This document shows, piece after piece, positions 1 to 6,466 of a stretch of DNA of 14,519 nt. The notes under the pieces were generated by a model, which ran no database searches, was not told the DNA's origin, and saw only the letters and a list, made by a program, of their open reading frames with translations. A program made the position numbers and the translations under genes. Source of the stretch: Anaerolineae bacterium (GTDB taxonomy: Bacteria; Chloroflexota; Anaerolineae; JAAYZQ01); NCBI GenBank assembly GCA_016926595.1, contig JAFGOG010000149.1, forward strand, positions 1 through 14,519, read 5' to 3'. Position 1 is the first letter of the stretch. Each line of letters opens with the position of its first letter.

Positions 1-659
1 GCCAACGGGCCGCCGTCGGGCAGGCTGTCCTCGCCAACGTTGGCCACGTACAGCCGGGGCTTGGCAGTGAGCAGGGTCAGCGGCTGCAACAACTCCGCTT
101 CGTGCGCCGACAGCGTGAACTGGCCGGCGGTGCGCCCGGTTTGTAGGTAGGTCTTGAGCCGCGCCAGTAGGTCCAGCTCGGCGGCATAGACCTTGGGCTG
201 GGCTTTGGCCGAGGAGCGGACCTTTTCTTCGCGGCGCTCTACGGTGGACAGGTCGGCCAGGATCAGCTCCAGGTCAATCACTTCGCAGTCGGCCACCGGA
301 TCGAGCTCGGCAGTGACGTGGGCTACGTCTGGGTCTTTAAAGCAGCGGACGACCAGGGCGATAGCGTCGACGTTGCGGATGTGTCCCAGGAATTGGTTGC
401 CCAGCCCTTCGCCTTGGTGGGCGCCCTTGACCAGCCCGGCAATGTCGACAAACTCGACAACGGTCGGCTTGACCTCTTTGGGCCGGACAATGGCGGCTAC
501 CCGGTCAAGCCGGGGGTCAGGTACGGCCACCACGCCGACGTTGGGCTCGATGGTGGTGAACGGGTAACTGGCCACCGCCGCACCAGCCTTGGTCAGTGCG
601 TTGAACAGGGTGCTCTTGCCCACATTGGGCAGACCGACAATGCCAATTTGCAGACTCAT
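1..659 (-). CDS. ychF: Ribosome-binding ATPase YchF (N-terminal 219 residues; 3' end outside window)
   Basis: YchF/Ola1 is an Obg-related P-loop NTPase that binds ribosomes and prefers ATP to GTP. The ATG is at 657-659; translation begins MSLQIGIVGLPNVGKST, so the P-loop spans residues 9-17. YPFTTIEPNVG follows, then the Walker B/G3 motif DIAGLVKGAHQGEGLGN. The base-specificity motif reads NVGE (residues 207-210, bases 30-41) rather than the NKxD of true GTPases, which is the hallmark of the YchF/Ola1 subfamily. The helical-domain insertion lies between these motifs. The gene leaves the window before the C-terminal TGS domain, so it is cut by the edge and not broken. A purine-rich ribosome site (AGGGGA on the minus strand) lies just upstream of the ATG, and a promoter is at 687-715. 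The identification is firm. Confidence 0.96.
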   Translation of the reverse strand, partial: MSLQIGIVGLPNVGKSTLFNALTKAGAAVASYPFTTIEPNVGVVAVPDPRLDRVAAIVRPKEVKPTVVEFVDIAGLVKGAHQGEGLGNQFLGHIRNVDAIALVVRCFKDPDVAHVTAELDPVADCEVIDLELILADLSTVERREEKVRSSAKAQPKVYAAELDLLARLKTYLQTGRTAGQFTLSAHEAELLQPLTLLTAKPRLYVANVGEDSLPDGGPL

Positions 660-686
660 AAGCCATTCCCCTCGCTGCTTTTGGGT

Positions 687-715
687 AGTATAACACCAAA
701 CGACCCTGGAGGCAA
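687..715 (-). promoter_or_regulatory. Sigma70-like promoter for ychF
   Basis: On the minus strand TTGCCT (715-710) and TATACT (692-687) are separated by 17 bases, about 28 bases upstream of the ychF ATG. The -10 matches the consensus at 5 of 6 positions and the -35 at 4 of 6. It lies back to back with the candidate uroD-family promoter at 721-749. Called from sequence only. Confidence 0.6.
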
Positions 716-720
716 GGCAC

Positions 721-749
721 TTGCGCAAAACATCGGTCTGTGGCAGAAT
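721..749 (+). promoter_or_regulatory. Candidate sigma70-like promoter for the UroD-family gene
   Basis: TTGCGC (721-726), 17 bases, then CAGAAT (744-749); each box matches the consensus at 4 of 6 positions. Transcription would start near 756, placing the hairpin at 769-792 in the 5' leader. It is weaker than the other promoters here, but spacing and position (5 bases from the opposing ychF -35) fit a divergent pair. Confidence 0.4.
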
Positions 750-768
750 AGGCTACCCAGCCTACTTC

Positions 769-792
769 CCTGCAGGTTCCCCAACCTGCGGG
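769..792 (+). repeat. Palindromic hairpin repeat, copy A
   Basis: CCTGCAGGTT, loop CCCC, AACCTGCGGG form a 10-bp stem with one G.T wobble (771/790). The right arm with its flank (AACCTGCGGGAGG) recurs at 8462-8474, and a related version lies at 8519-8544. This copy sits in the presumed leader of the UroD-family gene, between the promoter and the ribosome site. The three copies define a small dispersed palindromic repeat. It has no T-tract, so a terminator role is unlikely. Confidence 0.7.
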
Positions 793-825
793 AGGGTAAG
801 CAGCTAGAGGGGAGGGGAGCAAGCC

Positions 826-1815
826 ATGAAGATGACCAAACGGGAACGATTGGAGGCGACGATCCGGGGGGAGGCCACTGACCGGCCGCCGGTGGCGCTG
901 TGGCGTCATTTCCCGGGCGACGACCAAGATCCGGCTGAGCTGGCGGCCTCGACGGTGGCTTTCCAGCGCCAGTACAATTTCGATTTCGTCAAGGTGACGC
1001 CTGCCAGCAGCTTTTGCGTCTGCGACTGGGGTGCCCAAGACCGCTGGATCGGCAACGAGGAGGGGACGCGGCAGTATACGCAGCGGCCGATTGCCAAACC
1101 GGACGACTGGCTCGTCCTCCCGCCCCTCGATCCGGAACGGGGAGCGCTCGGCGCGCAGCTCCGCTGCCTTGAGTTGATCCGTAAAGCGCTCGGTGACGAG
1201 ACGCCCTTCATCCAGACGATCTTTAACCCGCTGGCGCAGGCCAAGAACCTGGCCGGGCAGCAGGTGATGCTGGCCCACCTTCGCCAAGCCCCCGACGCTC
1301 TGCGGGCAGGGCTGGCGATCATCGCCGAGAGCACCGTGCGCTTTATCGAGGCGGCGCGGCAGCGGGGCATCGCCGGCGTCTTTATGGCGGTGCAGCACGC
1401 CAGCTACGAGCTGCTGTCGGAGGCCGAATACCGGGAATTCGGCGTTCCCTTCGACCGGCGTCTGCTGCAAGCCGCGGACGGCCTGTGGCTCAATGTGCTG
1501 CACCTGCACGGCGAGCGGGTGATGTTCAACCTGCTGGCCGATTACCTGGTACACGTGGTCAACTGGCATGACCGGGAGACACCGCCGACGCTTGGTGAGG
1601 GGCAGTTGCGGGTGAAGGGTGCGGTGCTGGGCGGGCTCCGACAATGGGAGACGATGGTTCGCGGCAGCCCCGCCGACGTGCGCCGCGAGGCGCTCGACGC
1701 TTTCCAGCAGACGGGCGGGCGGCGGTTCATCTTGGGCACGGGATGCGTGACGCCGATCACGGCGCCATGGGCTAATCTACGCGCGTCGCGGGCGGTGGTG
1801 GAGGAGCGGGACTAG
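826..1815 (+). CDS. Uroporphyrinogen decarboxylase (UroD)-family protein, not canonical HemE
   Basis: 329 residues with UroD/methyltransferase-fold features: N-terminal KRERLEATIRGEATDRPPV, a central helical part, LHLHGE at 225-230 followed by VVNWHDR (244-250), VLGG (267-270), and FILGTGCV near the C-terminus (301-308). HemE's substrate-binding RQAGRY segment is absent; the equivalent stretch reads ALWRHFPGDDQD. Genuine heme synthesis is therefore unlikely. Corrinoid/CoM methyltransferases of this superfamily (MtaA/MtbA type) hold zinc with H-x-C plus a distant C. Here H226-x-H228 and C307 occupy similar places, so a zinc-bound methyltransferase-like role is possible but inferred. The ATG is preceded by GGAGGGG; M3 at 832 is an alternative start. 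The gene is followed 1 base later by a GNAT gene, probably translationally coupled. No corrinoid protein is nearby to identify a substrate. Confidence 0.85.
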   Translation: MKMTKRERLEATIRGEATDRPPVALWRHFPGDDQDPAELAASTVAFQRQYNFDFVKVTPASSFCVCDWGAQDRWIGNEEGTRQYTQRPIAKPDDWLVLPPLDPERGALGAQLRCLELIRKALGDETPFIQTIFNPLAQAKNLAGQQVMLAHLRQAPDALRAGLAIIAESTVRFIEAARQRGIAGVFMAVQHASYELLSEAEYREFGVPFDRRLLQAADGLWLNVLHLHGERVMFNLLADYLVHVVNWHDRETPPTLGEGQLRVKGAVLGGLRQWETMVRGSPADVRREALDAFQQTGGRRFILGTGCVTPITAPWANLRASRAVVEERD

Positions 1816-1816
1816 G

Positions 1817-2263
1817 GTGACAACAGCCATTGCGCCTGTCTACAGATTTGACGTCGAGGTGGAAGGCGACGACGAATTCAAGCGCTATCTTCAGCGTATA
1901 CTGAATGAGCACCACGAGACAGCTTATCCTTTGATGGAAGTGCCGAAATCAAAGAGGTTCATGATCCGCGTGACAGACGAGGCGGGCGTTGTCGTCGGCG
2001 GAGCTCTCATATGGGCGTATTGGGGTTGGTTGGATTTCAGCCTGATAGCGCTGGAGAAAAAGGTACGGGGTCGTGGATTGGGGCGGCAGTTGATGGCCGT
2101 GATCGAAGAAAAGGCACGCGAAGAAGGCTGTACTAGGATTCGGGTGGAAGCCTTTGAGCATGAGGTGGGGTTCTATCAGAGGATGGGGTTCCGGGTAGTC
2201 GGGCAACTTGAGGACTATCCTGAAGGCCATAGCTACTATTGGATGCGCAAGGATCTTCAGTAG
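1817..2263 (+). CDS. GNAT-family N-acetyltransferase
   Basis: 148 residues with a single GNAT fold that transfers an acetyl group from acetyl-CoA to an amine; the substrate is unknown. GNAT motif A, the acetyl-CoA pyrophosphate loop, is VRGRGLGRQL (Q/R-x-x-G-x-G/A type) at about residues 83-92. The usual late motif GFYQRMGFRVVGQLEDYPEG follows, with terminal YWMRKDL. The GTG start lies 1 base after the stop of the UroD-family gene, with a purine-rich ribosome site inside that gene (around 1800-1809). The base composition is clearly lower in G+C (about 54% over 1861-2220, hand count) than the upstream gene (about 70% in sampled 60-base lines), which hints at later acquisition. The gene is intact and converges on the GH35 gene, with a 46-base gap holding no convincing terminator. 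Confidence 0.88.
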   Translation: MTTAIAPVYRFDVEVEGDDEFKRYLQRILNEHHETAYPLMEVPKSKRFMIRVTDEAGVVVGGALIWAYWGWLDFSLIALEKKVRGRGLGRQLMAVIEEKAREEGCTRIRVEAFEHEVGFYQRMGFRVVGQLEDYPEGHSYYWMRKDLQ

Positions 2264-2309
2264 GAGGTAGGGCTTGAGCACAGGAAGCGACTGCGCCATC
2301 CAGCGCGGC

Positions 2310-4052
2310 TTACCCCAGGTCTGGGCGATCCCGGAACTCGACGGTGCGCCGCTCGGTGCCGTGCAGCTCCAGCACGATTAGCTCGTTTTCGCCTTTAACG
2401 AGAAGCGGCGCGGGGACATAGAGCGTACGCTGTGGCCCTAGGCGCCAGTAGCGCCCCAGGTTAAATCCGTTAACCCAGCATACCCCCTTGGTCCAGCCGG
2501 GCAGGGCGAGGAATGTGTCGCCCGGATCGGTCACGGTGAACCGGCCGCGGTAGAAGGCCGGCCCGCCTGTGGTGGATGACGGCTTGAGGTCCAGCCTCGA
2601 CAGATCGTCGAGCGGCAGGGGGAACAGGCTCCAGCCAAACAGGTATTGCTCACCCAGGAGAACTCCCTCATTGATGCCCTTGCGGTCGAGCAGATCTGGG
2701 CCGAAGTTGACGCGTCCCATGTTCTCGACCAGGATGTCCAGCGTTGCACCGCCGTGCGGGGTGGTGAGCAACAGGCTCGCGTCCGGGGATGTGCGCTCCA
2801 GGACGCCGGCCGGCTGCCGGTCGAGGAAGATCTGTGCCCGGTCGTGGAGGCCGTGGATGGTAAGCGTGGCTTCCAACGGCCCGGAGACCTGGGTGCGATA
2901 CAGGATCAAACCAAAGTCCTGTCCTAGCGTTTCCATCGGCTCCGGGGCAGCAAGCTGGATGGGAGAAGACAGGCCGTCGAGCACGTCGAACAGTGTCGCC
3001 GACTCGGATAGGTCAACCGGGCCTAGTGCTATCTTGGGAGCGGGGGTTGGAAGATTGGTCTCGGGCAAGGGCGCATAGTGGCCGATCACGTTGCGCAGAG
3101 CCCAGTATTTGGGCGTTGTGTCGCCGGCCTCACTCAACGGGGCGTCGTAATCGTAGCTGGTGACGGTGGGCTGAAAGATCCCATCGACGATGTTGGCGCC
3201 GTTCATAAAGCCGAAATTGGTGCCACCGTGGAACATGTACAGGCTGACCGAGGCGCTGGCCCGGAGGATCTCGTCCAGCGCGGCGGCGGTTTCTTCAGGA
3301 GTCCGGGTGTGGTGCTCCTCGCCCCAATGATCAAACCAGCCGTCCCAGAACTCGGTGACCATGAGCGGCCCATCAGGCTGGTGCTCGCGCAGCTTGCCGA
3401 GGGCGGCCTTTACGCCAGAGGCAAAATTCACCGTCTTTAGGATGCCCGGTAGCGTCCCGGCTCGAAGGGTCTCATCGCGTGGGCCGTCAGACGTAAACAG
3501 CAGTACGTCAACCCCGTGGGCGCGCATGCCCTCGACCAGGTGGCGCAGATAGGCTTGATCGTTGCCGTAACTGCCATACTCGTTTTCGACCTGCATGGCC
3601 AGGATGGGCCCGCCGTGGGTGACCTGGAGCGGGGCCAGGCGGGGCAGGAGGGCGTCGAAGAAGCGGTCGACCGCCTCCAGGTAGGCTGGGTGCGAGCAGC
3701 GCAGGCGCATGGTCGGATCGCGCAACAGCCAGGCCGGTAGCCCACCCAGGTCCCACTCGGAGCAGATGTAGGGGCCAGGCCGGACGATGGCATGCAGGCC
3801 CAATTCGGCCGCGATTGCCAGATAGCACACCAAGTCGAGGCCGGCGTCGAAGCGGAATGTTCCCGGCTCGGGCTCGTGGAGGTTCCAGGCGATGTAGGTC
3901 TCGACGGTGTTGAGGCCCATGGCGCGCAGCTTGAGCAGGCGATCCCGCCAGTAGGCGGGCGGGATGCGGAAATAGTGCATGGCGCCGGCCAGGATGCGGA
4001 ACGGTCTGCCGTCGAGAAGGAACTGGTTATCGTGGACGGTGAATGTGCTCAC
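2310..4052 (-). CDS. Beta-galactosidase, glycoside hydrolase family 35 (cytoplasmic)
   Basis: 580 residues. GH35 enzymes are retaining beta-galactosidases with a TIM-barrel catalytic domain and beta-sandwich C-terminal domains. Seen here: barrel start FRILAGAMHYFRIPPAYW (about 18-35), NTVETYIAWNLHEP (48-61), RPGPYICSEWDLGGLP (91-106), and the family signature GGPILAMQVENEYGSYG (147-163) with acid/base E158. TEFWDGWFDHWG (233-244) holds the likely nucleophile E234. The C-terminal sandwich has the typical WVNGFNLGRYW and GPQRTLYVPAPLL. There is no signal peptide, so imported galactosides are the probable substrate. The GTG start (4052-4050) has an AAAGGAG ribosome site 8 bases upstream and a strong promoter at 4117-4145. 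No sugar transporter or regulator lies beside it in the window. Confidence 0.95.
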   Translation of the reverse strand: MSTFTVHDNQFLLDGRPFRILAGAMHYFRIPPAYWRDRLLKLRAMGLNTVETYIAWNLHEPEPGTFRFDAGLDLVCYLAIAAELGLHAIVRPGPYICSEWDLGGLPAWLLRDPTMRLRCSHPAYLEAVDRFFDALLPRLAPLQVTHGGPILAMQVENEYGSYGNDQAYLRHLVEGMRAHGVDVLLFTSDGPRDETLRAGTLPGILKTVNFASGVKAALGKLREHQPDGPLMVTEFWDGWFDHWGEEHHTRTPEETAAALDEILRASASVSLYMFHGGTNFGFMNGANIVDGIFQPTVTSYDYDAPLSEAGDTTPKYWALRNVIGHYAPLPETNLPTPAPKIALGPVDLSESATLFDVLDGLSSPIQLAAPEPMETLGQDFGLILYRTQVSGPLEATLTIHGLHDRAQIFLDRQPAGVLERTSPDASLLLTTPHGGATLDILVENMGRVNFGPDLLDRKGINEGVLLGEQYLFGWSLFPLPLDDLSRLDLKPSSTTGGPAFYRGRFTVTDPGDTFLALPGWTKGVCWVNGFNLGRYWRLGPQRTLYVPAPLLVKGENELIVLELHGTERRTVEFRDRPDLG

Positions 4053-4116
4053 CCTCTCTTCTCCTTTGATGATGGACTACTGAACAGATCAGGCTAACAT
4101 GCCGGCGACGAGGGCT

Positions 4117-4145
4117 ATTATCGCACGGTCTGGGTGCTGTGTCAA
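4117..4145 (-). promoter_or_regulatory. Sigma70-like promoter for the GH35 gene
   Basis: On the minus strand a perfect TTGACA (4145-4140), a 17-base spacer and GATAAT (4122-4117) lie upstream of the GH35 GTG, giving an untranslated leader of about 58 bases. No clear operator palindrome overlaps it, so nothing visible suggests galactose-type repression. Confidence 0.75.
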
Positions 4146-4279
4146 AGGGGTGGATGGGCCGATGGGGGCTGTAAAGGCCAGGCGGGGATAGTGGATAGTT
4201 GTAGCACAACACTGGGCAGGGAGTGCATAGCATGTATGGTTGATCATAGACTTTTCCATTCTGCAGCTTGGGAGGGCGC

Positions 4280-4298
4280 GGGCGCCGGGCCGGCGCCC
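4280..4298. repeat. Perfect GC-rich inverted repeat
   Basis: GGGCGCCGG, one G, CCGGCGCCC: 9-base arms around a single base, upstream of the moeA promoter. It could be a protein-binding site or a short cruciform-forming element. No T-tract follows, so it is not an intrinsic terminator. Its role is unknown. Confidence 0.55.
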
Positions 4299-4313
4299 TG
4301 AAGTTCTTGTCGA

Positions 4314-4328
4314 GATGCAATTTGCATC
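4314..4328. promoter_or_regulatory. Palindromic candidate operator over the moeA -35 box
   Basis: GATGCAA-T-TTGCATC is a perfect palindrome with a 1-base centre. Its right arm supplies the -35 hexamer TTGCAT of the moeA promoter, so a dimeric regulator bound here would block RNA polymerase. The size and symmetry suit a helix-turn-helix dimer. I cannot assign it to a known regulator. Confidence 0.5.
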
Positions 4329-4350
4329 CTGTGCTGTATTTTGGTAGAAT
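4322..4350 (+). promoter_or_regulatory. Sigma70-like promoter for the moeA-mobB-mtaD operon
   Basis: TTGCAT (4322-4327), 17 bases, TAGAAT (4345-4350); the -35 matches at 4 of 6 and the -10 at 5 of 6 positions. The predicted start is near 4357, about 60 bases before the moeA start. It is the only good promoter found ahead of the four-gene operon. Confidence 0.6.
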
Positions 4351-4416
4351 CTAGCACCAAACAGGCCAGCCCATAAGGGCGGGTAGCACAAGAAACCCTT
4401 TGGAGTAACAAGTATC

Positions 4417-5667
4417 TTGATCAGTGTGGAAGAAGCCCTGGCGGAGATCCTGAGCCACGTCCGGCCGTTGGAACCGGAACGGGTGCCTATTCTGGAGGCG
4501 CTGAGCAGAGTCCTGGCCGAGGAGATCGTCTCTGACATCGACATCCCGCCTTTTGACAATTCGGCCATGGACGGCTATGCTGTCCGTGTAGCCGACGTGG
4601 CCGGGGCGCCGGTTCACCTGACGGTGAGGGGCAGCGTGGCGGCGGGGTATGTCACTGCGGCGCGGCTGGAGCCGGGGACGGCGATCCGGATCATGACCGG
4701 GGCGCCGATGCCGGATGGCGCCGATGCGGTTGTTCCTTTTGAGGATACGAGCGACGCCGACCGGTCCAAGGAAGCGAGGCTGGCGGTCCCGGCGACCGAG
4801 ATCGAGGTGCGCATCCCAGCCAAGCCAAGGGACCATGTACGGCCGGCTGGCGAGGATCTGCGCCGCGGCGAGCAGGTGATGGCCTTGGGACGAGTGATCC
4901 GCGCCCAGGAGATTGGGGTGCTGGCGTCGCTGGGCCGGGCAACGGTGCTGGTCCATCGCCGGCCGCGGGTGGCGATCCTGGCCACCGGCGACGAACTGCT
5001 GGAGGTGCACGAGCCGCTAGCGCCGGGCAAGATCCGGAACTCGAACGAGTATACCAACACGGCGCTGGTGACCCGCACCGGCGGCGTTCCGATCAGACTG
5101 GGGATTGCCCGCGACACGGCCGGCGAGCTGACGGCCAAGATCCGGGAAGGACTGGCTCAGGGTGCCGACCTGTTCCTGACGTCGGGCGGTGTGTCGGTGG
5201 GCGACTATGATGTGGTTAAGGATGTGCTGGGCGCTGAGGGGCGGATGCAGTTCTGGCAGGTGAATATGAGGCCGGGCAAGCCGTTGGCTTTTGGACTGCT
5301 GCCGGGCGGCGTGCCGCTGATCGGCCTGCCGGGCAACCCGGTGTCGGCGATGGTGTCGTTTGAGCAGTTTGCCCGGCCCGCGATCCTAAGGATGCTGGGG
5401 CACGCCGACTTGACCAAGCCGACCATACGGGCGATCACGGACGATCCGCTCACCACCAGCGGGCGGCGCACCTATACCCGGGTGATCGTCACCCATCGTG
5501 AGGGGCGCTATCATGCCCGAACCACCGGCGAGCAGGGTTCGGGGATCCTGACGTCGATGGCCAGGGCCAATGGACTGGCGGTGGTGCCGGAAGGGGTCGA
5601 TTACCTGCCAGCCGGAAGCGAGGTGACGGTGCAGATGCTCGACTGGCCCGAGGGGGTGGGTGTTTGA
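4417..5667 (+). CDS. moeA: Molybdopterin molybdenumtransferase MoeA
   Basis: MoeA inserts molybdate (or tungstate in related enzymes) into adenylylated molybdopterin, the last common step of Moco synthesis. At 416 residues it has the usual length. Motifs seen: PPFDNSAMDGYA (44-55), TGAPMPDGADAVV (94-106), the MoCF/MPT-binding domain start ILATGDELL (187-195), LTSGGVSVGDYD (254-265), GLPGNPVSAMVSFE (303-316), and the C-terminal domain IV from about 335. The start is TTG, supported by GGAG at 4402-4405 and by MISVEEALAEIL matching the family N-terminus. It is the first gene of an operon; the stop TGA overlaps the next start as TTGA (5664-5667). The cofactor could serve the AOR downstream or other Mo/W enzymes outside the window. 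Confidence 0.96.
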   Translation: MISVEEALAEILSHVRPLEPERVPILEALSRVLAEEIVSDIDIPPFDNSAMDGYAVRVADVAGAPVHLTVRGSVAAGYVTAARLEPGTAIRIMTGAPMPDGADAVVPFEDTSDADRSKEARLAVPATEIEVRIPAKPRDHVRPAGEDLRRGEQVMALGRVIRAQEIGVLASLGRATVLVHRRPRVAILATGDELLEVHEPLAPGKIRNSNEYTNTALVTRTGGVPIRLGIARDTAGELTAKIREGLAQGADLFLTSGGVSVGDYDVVKDVLGAEGRMQFWQVNMRPGKPLAFGLLPGGVPLIGLPGNPVSAMVSFEQFARPAILRMLGHADLTKPTIRAITDDPLTTSGRRTYTRVIVTHREGRYHARTTGEQGSGILTSMARANGLAVVPEGVDYLPAGSEVTVQMLDWPEGVGV

Positions 5668-6191
5668 AGCAAGAGGGGGGTGTGCCGGTTGTGTCGTTCG
5701 TCGGCAAGTCGGGTGTGGGCAAGACAACGGCGCTGGAGCTGGTGATCCGCGAGCTGAAACGGCGCGGGCGCCGGGTGGGCACGGTCAAGCATGACACCCA
5801 CGGTTTTGATATGGACAAGCCGGGCAAGGATTCATGGCGCCACGCCGAGGCGGGCAGCGACGTGGTGGTTGTGTCGGGACCGCGCAAGATAGCGCTGATC
5901 CACCGGCTGGACGAAGAGATGGCTCTGGACGAGATCATCCGGTTGATGGGCGATGTGGAGATCGTTCTGACCGAAGGCTATAAGCGGGGCGACAAGCCCA
6001 AGATCGAGGTGACGCGCAAGGAGCGCGGCACCGAGTTGTTGTGCCAGGCTGAAGAGCTGGTGGGAATTATGGCCGATTACCCCCTGGAGGTGGAGATGCC
6101 AGTGCCGTTATTCGCACTGGACGACGCCGCCGGCGTCGTTGATCTGCTTGAAAAACTCTATTTACATGATGTGGGAGTGGATAGAAGATGA
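5664..6191 (+). CDS. mobB: Molybdopterin-guanine dinucleotide biosynthesis adaptor protein MobB
   Basis: 175 residues. MobB is a P-loop nucleotide-binding protein that assists MobA in making the guanine-dinucleotide form of Moco used by DMSO-reductase-family enzymes. Seen: Walker A GKSGVGKT (14-21), the MobB-type stretch TVKHDTHGFDMDKPGKDSWR, AGSDVVVVSGP, and LTEGYKRGDKPKIEV corresponding to the conserved EGFK region. The TTG start overlaps the moeA stop by 4 bases and has AGGGGG 7 bases upstream (5651-5656). No MobA lies in the window. AOR-type enzymes use a pyranopterin without a nucleotide, so this gene implies an additional Mo enzyme of the DMSO reductase class elsewhere in the genome. 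Confidence 0.94.
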   Translation: MKQEGGVPVVSFVGKSGVGKTTALELVIRELKRRGRRVGTVKHDTHGFDMDKPGKDSWRHAEAGSDVVVVSGPRKIALIHRLDEEMALDEIIRLMGDVEIVLTEGYKRGDKPKIEVTRKERGTELLCQAEELVGIMADYPLEVEMPVPLFALDDAAGVVDLLEKLYLHDVGVDRR

Positions 6192-6466
6192 CACGCATCA
6201 TCTGCAGAGCATCCGAGTGCGTCTATTATGAGGATGGCGTCTGTGGTTCAGAAGAGATCGAATACGATCCGGATGCCGGGTGCCTGACCTTCGAAGATAT
6301 CTCAGACCTCCCGCCTGAGGAAGAGGAGGAACCGTTCGTCTGGGTAGAAGAGTCGGACGGGGATCTGCTGGACGAAGACGAGGATGAGGATGAGGACGAG
6401 GAGGAGGGCGACTGGAAGGAGGAGGACGACTGGCAGGATGATTGGGACGAAGAGGGCGAGCGGTGA
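6188..6466 (+). CDS. Small four-cysteine (DUF1540-like) protein with extreme acidic tail
   Basis: 92 residues, function unknown. Residues 4-35 carry C6-x4-C11-x7-C19-x12-C32 ending in LTF, with CVYYEDGVC between; this resembles the DUF1540 family of small putative metal-binding domains (recalled pattern, not searched). From residue 36 on the chain is mostly Asp/Glu, including 12 consecutive acidic residues (62-73), with Trp at 52, 76, 82 and 86 spaced through it. The coding strand there is a purine-rich GAN-triplet run (about 6376-6460). The ATG overlaps the mobB stop (ATGA, 6188-6191) with GGGAG 10 bases upstream, and its stop overlaps the next start (GTGA, 6463-6466), so it is co-translated with both neighbours and very likely real. 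Possible roles are metal binding, DNA mimicry or a protein-interaction tail; none is demonstrated. Confidence 0.85.
   Translation: MTRIICRASECVYYEDGVCGSEEIEYDPDAGCLTFEDISDLPPEEEEEPFVWVEESDGDLLDEDEDEDEDEEEGDWKEEDDWQDDWDEEGER

Larger units (their letters stand above)
4053..4416. other. Divergent control region between GH35 and moeA (364 bases, no gene)
   Basis: This gap holds the GH35 promoter (4117-4145), a small inverted repeat GTTGT-AGC-ACAAC (about 4199-4211), a strong GC palindrome (4280-4298), a 15-base palindrome (4314-4328) and the moeA promoter (4322-4350). Open frames crossing it on the minus strand (for example 4027-4320) have no recognisable protein character and run over the promoter, so I do not call a gene. 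The 66 bases between the moeA -10 and its start are too short to hold a full molybdenum-cofactor riboswitch. Confidence 0.6.

Noticed and set aside
517..1644. Long minus-strand open frame (375 codons) opposite the UroD-family gene
   Set aside because: It lies antisense to ychF's start and the UroD-family gene, both of which have clear motifs; the sequence has no family character and reflects high G+C.
826..1815. Annotation as HemE (uroporphyrinogen decarboxylase of heme synthesis)
   Set aside because: The RQAGRY substrate-binding motif near the N-terminus is missing and no heme gene is nearby.
4089..4568. Minus-strand open frames upstream of moeA (also 4027-4320)
   Set aside because: They run across the promoters and the moeA start and have no protein-family features.
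6442..6462. Earlier TTG start for the deaminase fusion
   Set aside because: GTG 6463 gives the same 4-base overlap as the other junctions, has GAGGG 6 bases upstream, and yields the normal family N-terminus (KAADILLTDG).
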